A DNA stretch of 64,000 nt from an uncultured Saprospiraceae bacterium. GTDB lineage: Bacteria > Bacteroidota > Bacteroidia > Chitinophagales > Saprospiraceae. Shown here piece after piece: positions 1 through 7,782 of the stretch (its first letter is position 1; every line of letters begins with the position of its first letter). The notes below the pieces were generated by a model. It had not been told where the DNA came from. It worked only from the letters and a program-made list of their open reading frames with translations, and ran no database searches. The stretch is taken from positions 124,001-188,000 of the forward strand of contig CALLPI010000001.1 in assembly GCA_938015595.1 (NCBI GenBank), given 5' to 3'. The translations under genes were made by a program, and so were the position numbers.

Positions 1-389
1 GCCAGGATGAGTTCGCGGCTGGCGGATTCTTGGTCGGCCTGTTGGCGTAGTTGCAAGATATTGAGCAGTTTGTCCTTTACATTGGCAAAGTGGTTGCCAA
101 TAATTTGTGCGGCTTGCTCATGGCTGATGACATGGCCCAGGCGAAAGTAGCGCAACAAAGGCAGAAACACCCAGCCGCCAAGTGCTGCAAGGCTCACGCC
201 TATAAACGAAAATGCAAATGCTTTGCGCACGCCAGTGGGAAAGTAGAAATTGTACTCCAGCAGCGCTATGGCCAAATAGAGCACCAGGATGAGACTAGTG
301 CTGTAGAGCGCGCCGCGAATGAGCTGATTGACGTAATACTTGCGGATGAACTGATCCAACTTCTCTACCAACAATCTGTAGTTATCCAT
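1..389 (-). CDS. DUF4175-family membrane protein, N-terminal fragment
   Basis: The ATG is at 389 on the minus strand and the frame stays open to the window edge, so only about 129 N-terminal residues are visible. The start reads MDNYRLLVEKLDQFIRK, followed by a hydrophobic segment at residues 29-46 and another at 57-80. A cytosolic-looking helical stretch with HEQAAQIIG follows. This opening (short amphipathic N-terminus, paired membrane helices, then the 'A..IG..F..VKDKLLN' stretch) is what I know from the very long DUF4175 proteins of Bacteroidota, whose function is unknown. The family call rests on pattern memory of the N-terminus only. It is divergent from the sugar kinase gene. Confidence 0.6.
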   Translation of the reverse strand, partial: MDNYRLLVEKLDQFIRKYYVNQLIRGALYSTSLILVLYLAIALLEYNFYFPTGVRKAFAFSFIGVSLAALGGWVFLPLLRYFRLGHVISHEQAAQIIGNHFANVKDKLLNILQLRQQADQESASRELIL

Positions 390-523
390 CGGGCATTTTT
401 TAACTCAACCTTTCAAAAACTATCTAAGTCATCAAAAAGTTGACTGTCGGGCGAGTTTAACAATTCGGTCAAGCGCCAGAATTGTGCCATATTTGCAGCT
501 TCATTCATCTCAATAATCTGTAC

Positions 524-1447
524 ATGAGCTTACTAACTGTAGGAACTGTTGCCTTCGACGATATACATACCCCTTTTGGCTCGGCGCGCAACGCCATTGG
601 CGGTGCAGCTACCTATATCTCGCTGGCGGCTTCTTATTTTTGCAAAGATATCCGGCTGGTGTCGGTCATCGGCGACGACTTCCCCAAGGCCGAACTGGAA
701 CACCTCAGCCAACGCGGTGTGGACCTGGCAGGCCTCCAGGTGTGCCAAGGCCGGAAATCCTTCTTCTGGGCAGGGCGCTATCACAGCAACATGAATAGCC
801 GCGATACGCTGGATACTCAGCTCAATGTGCTGGCCGACTTTGACCCCGTGCTGCCAGGGCACTTCCGCCAGACACCTTTTGTAATGCTGGGCAACCTCAC
901 TCCGGCTGTGCAAATGCGCGTGCTGGACCAAATGGAGCAGCGCCCCCAGCTGGTAGCCCTCGATACTATGAACTTCTGGATGAATACCGCCATGGACGGG
1001 CTGCAGCAAGTACTCCGGCGCATCGATATCTTGACCGTGAACGACGAGGAAGCCCGACAACTTTCTGGTGAGTACTCGCTAGTGAAAGCAGCGCAGCGCA
1101 TCCACCAGATGGGGCCGCGCATTCTCATTATCAAAAAAGGCGAACACGGCGCTCTACTCTTTGAAGCCGACAGGGTGTTTTTTGCTCCGGCCTTACCACT
1201 GGCCGAAGTGGTGGATCCTACCGGCGCTGGCGATACCTTCGCTGGAGGCTTTATGGGGTATCTAGCCCAAACCGGCGATACCTCCTTCGACAACCTAAAA
1301 CGCGCTGTCATCTACGGCTCGGCCATGGCCTCGTTCTGCGTGGAAAAATTTAGCATCGAACGCCTGCGCCACCTCACCCATGCCGACATCCGCGAGCGCG
1401 TGGCGCAGTTTGTGCGCCTGGTGCATTTTGATGCTCGTCTGGATTGA
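524..1447 (+). CDS. PfkB-family carbohydrate kinase
   Basis: This 307-residue protein has the ribokinase/PfkB fold signatures. There is a glycine pair near the N-terminus (NAIGGAATYIS), and the C-terminal signature DPTGAGDTFAGGF at residues 231-243 contains the catalytic base Asp237 and the anion hole. It should phosphorylate a sugar or nucleoside with ATP in the cytosol, but the substrate cannot be read from the sequence. I chose the ATG at 524 rather than the TTG at 482, because the protein then starts directly with the first beta strand (MSLLTVGTVAFDDI) and a -7-like box (CATATTTG, 488-495) lies upstream. It is monocistronic and divergent from the DUF4175 gene. Confidence 0.9.
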   Translation: MSLLTVGTVAFDDIHTPFGSARNAIGGAATYISLAASYFCKDIRLVSVIGDDFPKAELEHLSQRGVDLAGLQVCQGRKSFFWAGRYHSNMNSRDTLDTQLNVLADFDPVLPGHFRQTPFVMLGNLTPAVQMRVLDQMEQRPQLVALDTMNFWMNTAMDGLQQVLRRIDILTVNDEEARQLSGEYSLVKAAQRIHQMGPRILIIKKGEHGALLFEADRVFFAPALPLAEVVDPTGAGDTFAGGFMGYLAQTGDTSFDNLKRAVIYGSAMASFCVEKFSIERLRHLTHADIRERVAQFVRLVHFDARLD

Positions 1448-1654
1448 AAAAACAGAAAAGACCTCCCGCCCCGCCGCTCAATAGAGTTTCTAAAACATAG
1501 GGACAACGACGCGGAATGCCAACCCATTGAGTGGTAGTCTGTCCCGACTTAGTGAAATGGACGCGGATACAATGCTCTGGTTTCCAGAATATTGCTTGCG
1601 CTTAGGCACAAGAGTGTTCTTGGCGGCATTCGCAGGCAAACAGCGCGGCTTGAC

Positions 1655-2188
1655 CTAAGACTTCTCCCCTATGAAATAATCCTCCTTGTGTTTGAACAGC
1701 ACATTGAAGGTGGTAAGACTGCCGTATATTTTGGTAATGTACTGCTGTAGGTTTACCTTTTCTTCGTCGTTGAGATGGCTGGCATTGATGCGCTGCTCCA
1801 TGACGCGCAGGCGGTCGCGGGTCATCACAATTTTGTGGAAGAAAGTTTCGATGGGCACTTCCTTTTCCTTAAGCCCTGGGTCACCAGGGCGTAGAATCAT
1901 AACGCCGCCCTTCCAGCGGTCGCCAAGGGGCACGTCTTCCTGGAGGGCATTGAAATTGCGCAGGATTTTGATCAGGGAGCGCTCTGCTTCGGTGTAGGTA
2001 ATGGCCTCCTGGGTAGGGATGGCTTCTATTACTTCCCACTTGTCGTATTCTTTACCTACTTGTTTGATGCCGTAGAGCATAAAAGCCACTTCATAGGCAG
2101 CAGCATGCAGGCGTATGATGACGCCGTCGCCATAGGCTGGATGCCGCACTCTGGAGCCTACGCCCATTAGTGATTTGGTATCTGTCAT
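1655..2188 (-). CDS. Conserved hypothetical protein with Tudor/SH3-like N-terminus
   Basis: This is a soluble 177-residue protein with no signal peptide or membrane segment. Residues 9-30 (VGSRVRHPAYGDGVII) resemble the small beta-barrel (Tudor/CarD-like) found at the C-terminus of UvrD/PcrA helicases and in RNA-polymerase-binding proteins, followed by a charged helical region. That similarity is my inference from the 'G-x-x-V-x-H-P-x-x-G-x-G' pattern. It has its own near-ideal promoter (TTTG-N19-TACTTTTG). I do not recognise a named family and assign no function. The 207 bp between it and the sugar kinase hold no gene I can support. Confidence 0.8.
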   Translation of the reverse strand: MTDTKSLMGVGSRVRHPAYGDGVIIRLHAAAYEVAFMLYGIKQVGKEYDKWEVIEAIPTQEAITYTEAERSLIKILRNFNALQEDVPLGDRWKGGVMILRPGDPGLKEKEVPIETFFHKIVMTRDRLRVMEQRINASHLNDEEKVNLQQYITKIYGSLTTFNVLFKHKEDYFIGEKS

Positions 2189-2236
2189 GGTATGCGAATG
2201 TGTACTTTTTTATACAAAAACTGAAGGTTGATGGAG

Positions 2237-2267
2237 CAAAAGTAGAGAAATTACAAGAGTAGACAAA
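2237..2267 (-). promoter_or_regulatory. Canonical Bacteroidota promoter
   Basis: On the minus strand the -33 element TTTG (2264-2267) and the -7 element TACTTTTG (2237-2244) are separated by exactly 19 bases, matching the sigma-ABfr consensus TTTG-N19-TAnnTTTG. Transcription would start near 2230 and run into the gene starting at 2188, leaving a leader of about 40 nt. Confidence 0.75.
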
Positions 2268-2314
2268 CAAGATGGCCGGTAGCTGAGGCGGCTGAATACA
2301 GGCTTGACGGCTGT

Positions 2315-3730
2315 TCAATTGGGTTGGTAATCCAGCTCTCCTTCCGAATGGGCAATAATAGTGGCCACGGCCATGTCGCCGGTGACGTTGGCCACAGTGC
2401 GGCACATGTCGAGGATGCGGTCTACCGGGAAGATGATGGCGATCCAAGCAGGATTTAGCCCCACGGACTGCAACACTATGATCATCATAATCAAGCCGGC
2501 ACTAGGTACGGCTGCCGAGCCTATGGAAGCCAAGGTAGCCGTGAGCACGATGGTGAGTTGCTGCGTCAGGGTGAGGTTCACCAGGTGCAACTGTGCCAGA
2601 AATACTACTGCCACTGCCTGGTATAGGCTAGTGCCATCCATATTGACCGTAGCGCCGATGGGCAGTACGAAGTTGGTTACAGTTTTGGACACACCCAGGT
2701 TGTCATGCACGCATTCCATCGTCACTGGTAGAGTGGCAGCGCTGGAGCTGGTGCTGAAGGCCAGAAACTGCGCCGGGCTGATGCGCCGAAAGAAAGCACC
2801 GTAGGAAATGCGCCGCACAAACACCAGGATGAGCGTAGGATAAAAAACAGCCACTAGCACAAATAGCCCGAATACCAGTACCAGAGAATAGGACAGCAGG
2901 CTTTTGAAGATTTCCAGCGCTTCGTCGAGCGTATTGGCCATTTTGGCTAGTACCCCAGCCATGAGGGCAAACACAAAAAACGGGGCGGCCTCCATGATCC
3001 ACTCCACCATTTTGAGAAACACTGCATTGGCGCCGTCCACTACATCGAGTACGGGCTTGACTAGGTCTCTGGGCAGAAACATAGTGACAATGCCGAAGAA
3101 CAAGGCAAAAAAGATGACCTGGAGCATGTTTTTGCCATCGGACAGCGCGGCAAAGATGTTGTCGGGCACTATGTCCACAAAGAATTGCAGCGGGCCAGAG
3201 GAGGTTACTGCCTCGGCAGCTTTCAGGCGTTTTTCTATGGTTTCGTTGCCGGCTTCTTGTTGCAACTGCTGCAGCGCCTCGCCAGCGTAGGCTGCGTAGC
3301 GGGGGTCCTTGCTGAAATTTTGGGCGTCGAGAATGCTTACGCCGGGTGTTTGCTGTACCCAGATTTCATACTTGATGCGGTTTTTGATACGCTGCTCTTC
3401 GGCGATGTACTTACCCGGCTGCAACACGTTGGCCAGCAATAGTCCTGTACTTACGGCAGTGACGGTGGTCAGTAGATAAGCCGCCAGCGTTTTGGCGCCC
3501 AGTCGCCCCAGTTTGGAGGGGTCGGGCAGGGTAGCAATGCCGCTGATAATAGAAAAGAGCACCAGAGGCACGGCAATGAACTTGAGCAAGCGAATGAATA
3601 TGGCGCCGAAGGGGTCTATCCAATTGAGCGTGAACTGATTCCAACCCCAGTGGATGGATACCAAAGAATACGCTATGCCGGCTACCAACCCCATAATAAT
3701 GCGCCAGTGCAGCGGGATGCGTTTTTTCAT
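2315..3730 (-). CDS. Dicarboxylate/amino acid:cation symporter (DAACS)
   Basis: This 471-residue polytopic inner-membrane protein belongs to the GltP/GltT/DctA family, which imports glutamate, aspartate or C4-dicarboxylates with Na+ or H+. Visible signatures are the serine-rich re-entrant loop (AFSTSSSAATLPVTMECV) and the motif ATVNMDGTSLYQAV in TM7. The start at 3730 (MKKRIPLHWRIIMGL) matches the usual family N-terminus. The frame stays open upstream but that extension shows no family similarity. A hydrophilic insertion of about 80 residues between TM3 and TM4 (around ISILDAQNFSKDPRYAAY) is typical of Bacteroidota members. It is divergent from accD. Substrate cannot be fixed by eye. Confidence 0.92.
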   Translation of the reverse strand: MKKRIPLHWRIIMGLVAGIAYSLVSIHWGWNQFTLNWIDPFGAIFIRLLKFIAVPLVLFSIISGIATLPDPSKLGRLGAKTLAAYLLTTVTAVSTGLLLANVLQPGKYIAEEQRIKNRIKYEIWVQQTPGVSILDAQNFSKDPRYAAYAGEALQQLQQEAGNETIEKRLKAAEAVTSSGPLQFFVDIVPDNIFAALSDGKNMLQVIFFALFFGIVTMFLPRDLVKPVLDVVDGANAVFLKMVEWIMEAAPFFVFALMAGVLAKMANTLDEALEIFKSLLSYSLVLVFGLFVLVAVFYPTLILVFVRRISYGAFFRRISPAQFLAFSTSSSAATLPVTMECVHDNLGVSKTVTNFVLPIGATVNMDGTSLYQAVAVVFLAQLHLVNLTLTQQLTIVLTATLASIGSAAVPSAGLIMMIIVLQSVGLNPAWIAIIFPVDRILDMCRTVANVTGDMAVATIIAHSEGELDYQPN

Positions 3731-3826
3731 ACTGCCGTGATTTTGGGTGCGAACAGGGGGGCAAGTTAGCCAATGCTGGGCAATTTCGGCCAAAAATATT
3801 GTTAGCGCGCTTTTCGGGCTTTTGCG

Positions 3827-3834
3827 TAACTTTG
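3827..3834 (+). promoter_or_regulatory. -7 box upstream of accD
   Basis: TAACTTTG is a perfect match to TAnnTTTG, 50 nt upstream of the accD ATG. I see no good TTTG at the expected -33 distance. Confidence 0.5.
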
Positions 3835-3883
3835 CATTCCCCTTATGTGCCTTTTTTTGTAAAGGGAAGAAAACCAAAGTAAT

Positions 3884-4780
3884 ATGGGTTGGTTCAAACG
3901 ACTCAAGGAAGGTATTCAAACCGCTACCCGCAACAAAAAGGAAGCGCCCGAAGGCCTGTGGTACCAGTGCAAACAGTGCAAGGCCACCTGTACCCGCAGA
4001 GAGCTGCGCGAGAACTTCCACAAATGCCCAAGTTGTAACTACCACGTGCGTATCGGCTCGCGCGATTACTTTGAGTTGCTCTTTGACACACAACCCGAAG
4101 AACTCTTCGGCGAGCTACGCTCTAAAGACATCCTCGGCTTTGTGGATCTCAAACCCTATGCTGACCGCTTGGCCGAAACCATGCGCAAAACTGAACTAAC
4201 CGACGCTATCACCGTAGCCAAAGGCAAAGTAAACAAGCGCCCCCTCGTGGTGGCGGCTATGGACTTCAATTTCATTGGCGGCTCCATGGGCTCCGTCATG
4301 GGCGAGAGAATCTCCCGCGCCGTAGATCACTGTCTGGAGCATCGCATCCCCCTGCTCATCATCTCCAAATCAGGCGGCGCGCGTATGATGGAATCAGCCT
4401 TCTCCCTCATGCAAATGGCCAAAACCTCTGCCAAACTTACCCTCATGGCTAAAGCCGGTATCCCCTACTTTTCCCTAATGACCGACCCTACCACCGGCGG
4501 CGTCACGGCATCCTTCGCTATGCTGGGTGACCTCAACTTCGCCGAACCCAACGCTCTCATCGGCTTTGCCGGGCCGCGCGTCATCAAGGAAACCATCAAA
4601 CGCGAACTACCTGAAGGCTTCCAAACCGCCGAGTCGCTCCTCGAAAATGGCTTTCTCGATTTCATCGTGGATCGCAAAGACCTCAAAGAGCGCATAAGTG
4701 ACTTGCTCACCCTCTTTGACAGCGCTGGTAATGGCGCCGTAGCTCAACCAATAGAGCAGGAGTCAGAAGAAGCCGGCTGA
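3884..4780 (+). CDS. accD: Acetyl-CoA carboxylase carboxyltransferase subunit beta
   Basis: This 298-residue protein is AccD, which with AccA transfers the carboxyl group from biotin carboxyl carrier protein to acetyl-CoA, the committed step of fatty acid synthesis. The N-terminal zinc ribbon is intact (Cys29/Cys32 and Cys48/Cys51), followed by the crotonase-like carboxyltransferase domain with SGGARMMESAFSLMQMAK and the oxyanion-hole glycine region TDPTTGGVTASFAMLGD. Length is normal for the family. AccA and the biotin subunits are not in this window. Its 3' end overlaps the convergent fkbM gene by 37 bp. Confidence 0.97.
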   Translation: MGWFKRLKEGIQTATRNKKEAPEGLWYQCKQCKATCTRRELRENFHKCPSCNYHVRIGSRDYFELLFDTQPEELFGELRSKDILGFVDLKPYADRLAETMRKTELTDAITVAKGKVNKRPLVVAAMDFNFIGGSMGSVMGERISRAVDHCLEHRIPLLIISKSGGARMMESAFSLMQMAKTSAKLTLMAKAGIPYFSLMTDPTTGGVTASFAMLGDLNFAEPNALIGFAGPRVIKETIKRELPEGFQTAESLLENGFLDFIVDRKDLKERISDLLTLFDSAGNGAVAQPIEQESEEAG

Positions 4781-5517
4781 GTAGAGCGCTGCTCAAACAC
4801 AAAATTATTCACGTAATCTGCAGCTGCCCAAAAGCGGCCGTCACCTGTTTTTTGGTGTATCGCAGGGTCAAACTCGCCCAGTGGCCGAAAGTACCCCCTG
4901 TGAAAAAAGTAGCCCTGGTAGCCCAGGTTTTCTAAAAAACCGAAAACATCCGCAATAGTACCGCCTGGAGGTTGATGCCTGGCTTCGCACTCTATTAGTA
5001 GTTTGGGTTTACAGGCTTCTAGCAAGCGCCGGCTACCTTCTAGCACATAGCGTTCGTGCCCTTCTACGTCAATTTTGATGAAGGTAGGCCGAATGCCGCG
5101 GTCAAGCAAGCAGGCGTCTAGTGTATCCACAGATACTTGGTACACAGTGCCGACTGTCTCCACGGCATTCAACGTAGCACCTGGCGACACCCCCGACGCA
5201 CCAACAGGTACATGTAGCGGCATCACGCCGGGTTTTGCCGACAAAGCCTTGTGCGCAAGGTGTACGTGCGTCCATCCCAAGCGACGCTGCATATCAGCCA
5301 AGTATTGGTATAGTGCAGGTTGTGGCTCAAAAGCATAGCAAGCTCCGCTATGCCCCGTGCGTTTTTGCATCCAGTACAAATAGCCGCCTTTGTGACAGCC
5401 TACGTCCACTGCTGTGTTGCCTGGTTGCAAGGCTTGCAAGATATAGCGGATTTCGGCGGGGTCCACCTTAAGGCGGTAACGCCAGGCGCGGTAGAGAAAT
5501 TTGAGGATGGGTAGCAT
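4744..5517 (-). CDS. FkbM-family methyltransferase
   Basis: This 257-residue protein has a Rossmann-type SAM-binding start (NTAVDVGCHKGGYLYWM) and the FkbM hallmark FIKIDVEGHERYVLEG. It probably O-methylates a sugar or small molecule, in keeping with the flippase just upstream. I chose the ATG at 5517 (MLPILKFLYRAWRYR). The frame stays open to an ATG at 5583, but those 22 extra codons are translated from repeat copy A and are not expected to be native. The 3' end overlaps accD tail to tail. The 102-bp gap to the flippase is filled mostly by repeat A. Confidence 0.88.
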   Translation of the reverse strand: MLPILKFLYRAWRYRLKVDPAEIRYILQALQPGNTAVDVGCHKGGYLYWMQKRTGHSGACYAFEPQPALYQYLADMQRRLGWTHVHLAHKALSAKPGVMPLHVPVGASGVSPGATLNAVETVGTVYQVSVDTLDACLLDRGIRPTFIKIDVEGHERYVLEGSRRLLEACKPKLLIECEARHQPPGGTIADVFGFLENLGYQGYFFHRGYFRPLGEFDPAIHQKTGDGRFWAAADYVNNFVFEQRSTQPASSDSCSIG

Positions 5518-5535
5518 GGATGTATCTTTTTTTTT

Positions 5536-5593
5536 ACTGAGCAACACCAAATTTTGTACATGATTTGCAGATGTTGTGTACAAAAAACTTGGC
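5536..5593 (-). repeat. Dispersed palindromic element, copy A
   Basis: Copy A of a five-member family described under findings. Read on the minus strand, the left arm GCCAAGTTTTTTGTACA is followed by the conserved centre ACATCTGCAAATCAT, the right arm GTACAAAATTTGG and the tail TGTTGCTCAGT. It has two extra T in the left arm, so it is 58 rather than 56 bp. The right arm carries two changes that would still pair as G-U in RNA. It lies 26 bp after the flippase stop and in the same orientation as the flippase transcript. A run of nine T lies just beyond it on the plus strand. Confidence 0.85.
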
Positions 5594-5619
5594 CAGTTGA
5601 AGGATATCTCCTTAGTTCA

Positions 5620-7137
5620 TTAACGCCTGCGCAACCTCAATATCCATGCCTGGGCACTATGCCATAGCGCGTTCAAATCTGCCGAAAGACGCAGCCCCAG
5701 TACTAAGGTGGCAAACAAAGCGGCCAAAGCACCCGAACGCAGTGCAACCATCACATAAGGATTACCAGTTCCGCCAGGCCACAGCATGTAAAACAGTAGC
5801 CCTAACCCAGCTCCTGTGAGCAAAGCGCCTAGCGTAGCTTTTGTAAAAGGTTGCAACCCCAGTTTGTACCATACCAGTGCTATTTTTGATGTACTGTAAA
5901 TGCTGATGGATGCCAGCGTAGCCAGTGCAGCCCCGGTAATGCCCAACTCTAGGGTGTAAATGAGCAGGTAGTTGAACACTACGTTCAGCCCGGCTAGCGC
6001 CAGCAAGAGGTAAAAGTTGAGTTGGTAATAAGGTGAGTAGGCCAGAATAGGGTGATTGATACCTGACCCCATGGTGATGAGCGATGCTGCGCCTAGTATC
6101 AGCACAATGTGCTTGCCAGAAGTGTAGCCAGCGCCATTGGGCATAATGCGGAAGAGGTCGTCCAGATTGAGCCAGATGAGTAAAAACAAGAAAATGCCTG
6201 CAATCAACTGATTGATGCTAGACTTGCGATACAGCAGCGCCACGTGCGTCAGGTCTTGCCGTTGTAGGGCATCTGCCGTGATGGGGGCGGCTATTTTTTC
6301 GAGCGAGCGCCGGGGTACATCAATCACATTGCCCATGTAGGCCACTATGCTGAAAATGCCCACTGACTCCAGGGCATTTTTTTCCACTAGCAAGCCGATC
6401 ATCACACGGTCAATCCAGGTGAGAAACCCAGCACTCATGGCGCTCAACATGCTGAATCCGGCAAAGCGCCCCATATCGTGCAGCAGGGGTCTGTTCAGAA
6501 ACTGCCGGTCGAAGCCCAGGCGCCACTGGCCCAGATACATCAGGTAGCCTATCATACCTAGCACTACCAGAGCATAAATGCCCACAAATGATACGGCAAA
6601 TCCTGTGAGCGTGAGTACGCCGTAAAACAGCAGTGCCGATACCAGCGCTGTACATACCTTCACTAGGAGGTTTTCCAGGGCAGTAGGCACAACAATGCGC
6701 AAGAAGTTTTTGGTGTAAGCTGCTAGTATGCTCATCAGGCTCAGCATCAGCGCTAGGGGCACCACCAGGTATCCATACTGTTGGATGAGTGGGTCTTGCT
6801 GTGCAAGATAGTGTTGTAGTGGCTTCCAGCAGGCTACCGCCAGCAACGCCAGCAAACTCCAGCCTGCCAGGGGCAGTGTCAGCAGCAGAGAGAGAAAGCC
6901 ATGGTGGTTGCCCGATTCGTCACGAAAACGAGGGAAGTAGCGCGTGGCTAGTTCGTTAGCGCCTAACCCTACCAACATAGATAGCAACATGCCTCCGCTT
7001 ACCAGAAAGTTGAACAAGCCCAGCTCTACCTTTTTCAGAAAGTAGGGGTATATCCATAGTACATTCACAGCCCCCAAGGCTACTCCTATGTAGGCCACTA
7101 TGCTGTCTTTGATGCCTTGTCGCTGGATGACACCCAT
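5620..7137 (-). CDS. Oligosaccharide/lipopolysaccharide flippase (MATE/Wzx-like)
   Basis: This 505-residue protein has about 14 hydrophobic segments and the family opening (MGVIQRQGIKDSIVAYIGVALGAVN), characteristic of Bacteroidota polysaccharide biosynthesis/flippase proteins of the MOP superfamily. It should move lipid-linked glycans across the inner membrane. Further family features are GANELATRYFPRF after TM2 and SAGFLTWIDRVMIGLL in the middle. The start lies 12 bp after the cyclase gene stop, so it is probably the last gene of a four-gene operon starting at 11144. The cargo is not evident. Confidence 0.88.
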   Translation of the reverse strand: MGVIQRQGIKDSIVAYIGVALGAVNVLWIYPYFLKKVELGLFNFLVSGGMLLSMLVGLGANELATRYFPRFRDESGNHHGFLSLLLTLPLAGWSLLALLAVACWKPLQHYLAQQDPLIQQYGYLVVPLALMLSLMSILAAYTKNFLRIVVPTALENLLVKVCTALVSALLFYGVLTLTGFAVSFVGIYALVVLGMIGYLMYLGQWRLGFDRQFLNRPLLHDMGRFAGFSMLSAMSAGFLTWIDRVMIGLLVEKNALESVGIFSIVAYMGNVIDVPRRSLEKIAAPITADALQRQDLTHVALLYRKSSINQLIAGIFLFLLIWLNLDDLFRIMPNGAGYTSGKHIVLILGAASLITMGSGINHPILAYSPYYQLNFYLLLALAGLNVVFNYLLIYTLELGITGAALATLASISIYSTSKIALVWYKLGLQPFTKATLGALLTGAGLGLLFYMLWPGGTGNPYVMVALRSGALAALFATLVLGLRLSADLNALWHSAQAWILRLRRR

Positions 7138-7149
7138 GCTTTTTGCAGT

Positions 7150-7782
7150 TCAACTTCTCAATACAGCCCGCACCGGTACGCCCTCTAAATCGCGTACGCG
7201 CAGAGGCAGGCAGAGCAACTCGTAGCTGCCTTGCGCTGCATCTAGGAGATTCAGGCTCTCGAGGATAACCACCTCGCGCTCCAGCAATACCACGTGGGTA
7301 TCAAAGGGATCGTCGTATAGTTGGATAGAGTGGCAATCAATACCTACCAACCAGATGCCTCGCTGTACTACCCAATGAGCAGCATCCAGTGTGAGGGCGC
7401 AAAAGTCATAACGGAAAGGCTGGTCAAAATCTTTCCAGTAGCGAGAGTTATCTGTTTTGCACAGTAGGCGGTGCGTATCTTTGGGGATGCCAGCGGCTTC
7501 AAGGTCTTCGGCAGCAATGCACTTCTTGCCGGTAAAATCAGCTACCCAGCAGGGGCCGATGAGCTTGTCCAATGGAATTTCATCGGTGCTAGCACCTTTG
7601 GGTAGGAAGTGCAAAGGCGCGTCAATGTGCGTGCCGGAGTGCACGTCTATGTACAACTGGCTTACGTTGGCTGCATCACCGTCGGCCAGGTTCATCACGC
7701 GTTCAATGTGCACAGGCTTGCTGCCGGGCCATAAGGGCAGGGCCGGATGTAGTGGCACGGAGATGTCAATGAGTCTGCTCAT
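7150..7782 (-). CDS. Cyclase/kynurenine-formamidase-like metal hydrolase
   Basis: This 210-residue protein carries the signature HSGTHIDAPLHF at residues 48-59, matching the family's HxGTHxDxPxHF metal-binding motif (His48, His52, Asp54, His58). Members hydrolyse amides such as N-formylkynurenine or act on polyketide and isatin rings. The length and N-terminal strand (LIDISVPLHPALPLWPG) fit the KynB/isatin hydrolase group. The substrate is unknown. No other kynurenine-pathway genes are visible. Its start overlaps the stop of the TIR/TPR/SDR gene by 4 bp, implying translational coupling. Confidence 0.85.
   Translation of the reverse strand: MSRLIDISVPLHPALPLWPGSKPVHIERVMNLADGDAANVSQLYIDVHSGTHIDAPLHFLPKGASTDEIPLDKLIGPCWVADFTGKKCIAAEDLEAAGIPKDTHRLLCKTDNSRYWKDFDQPFRYDFCALTLDAAHWVVQRGIWLVGIDCHSIQLYDDPFDTHVVLLEREVVILESLNLLDAAQGSYELLCLPLRVRDLEGVPVRAVLRS

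Noticed and set aside
1448-1654. Small gene between the sugar kinase and the 1655 gene
   Set aside because: Frames there are short or antisense extensions of the kinase region and carry no recognisable motif.
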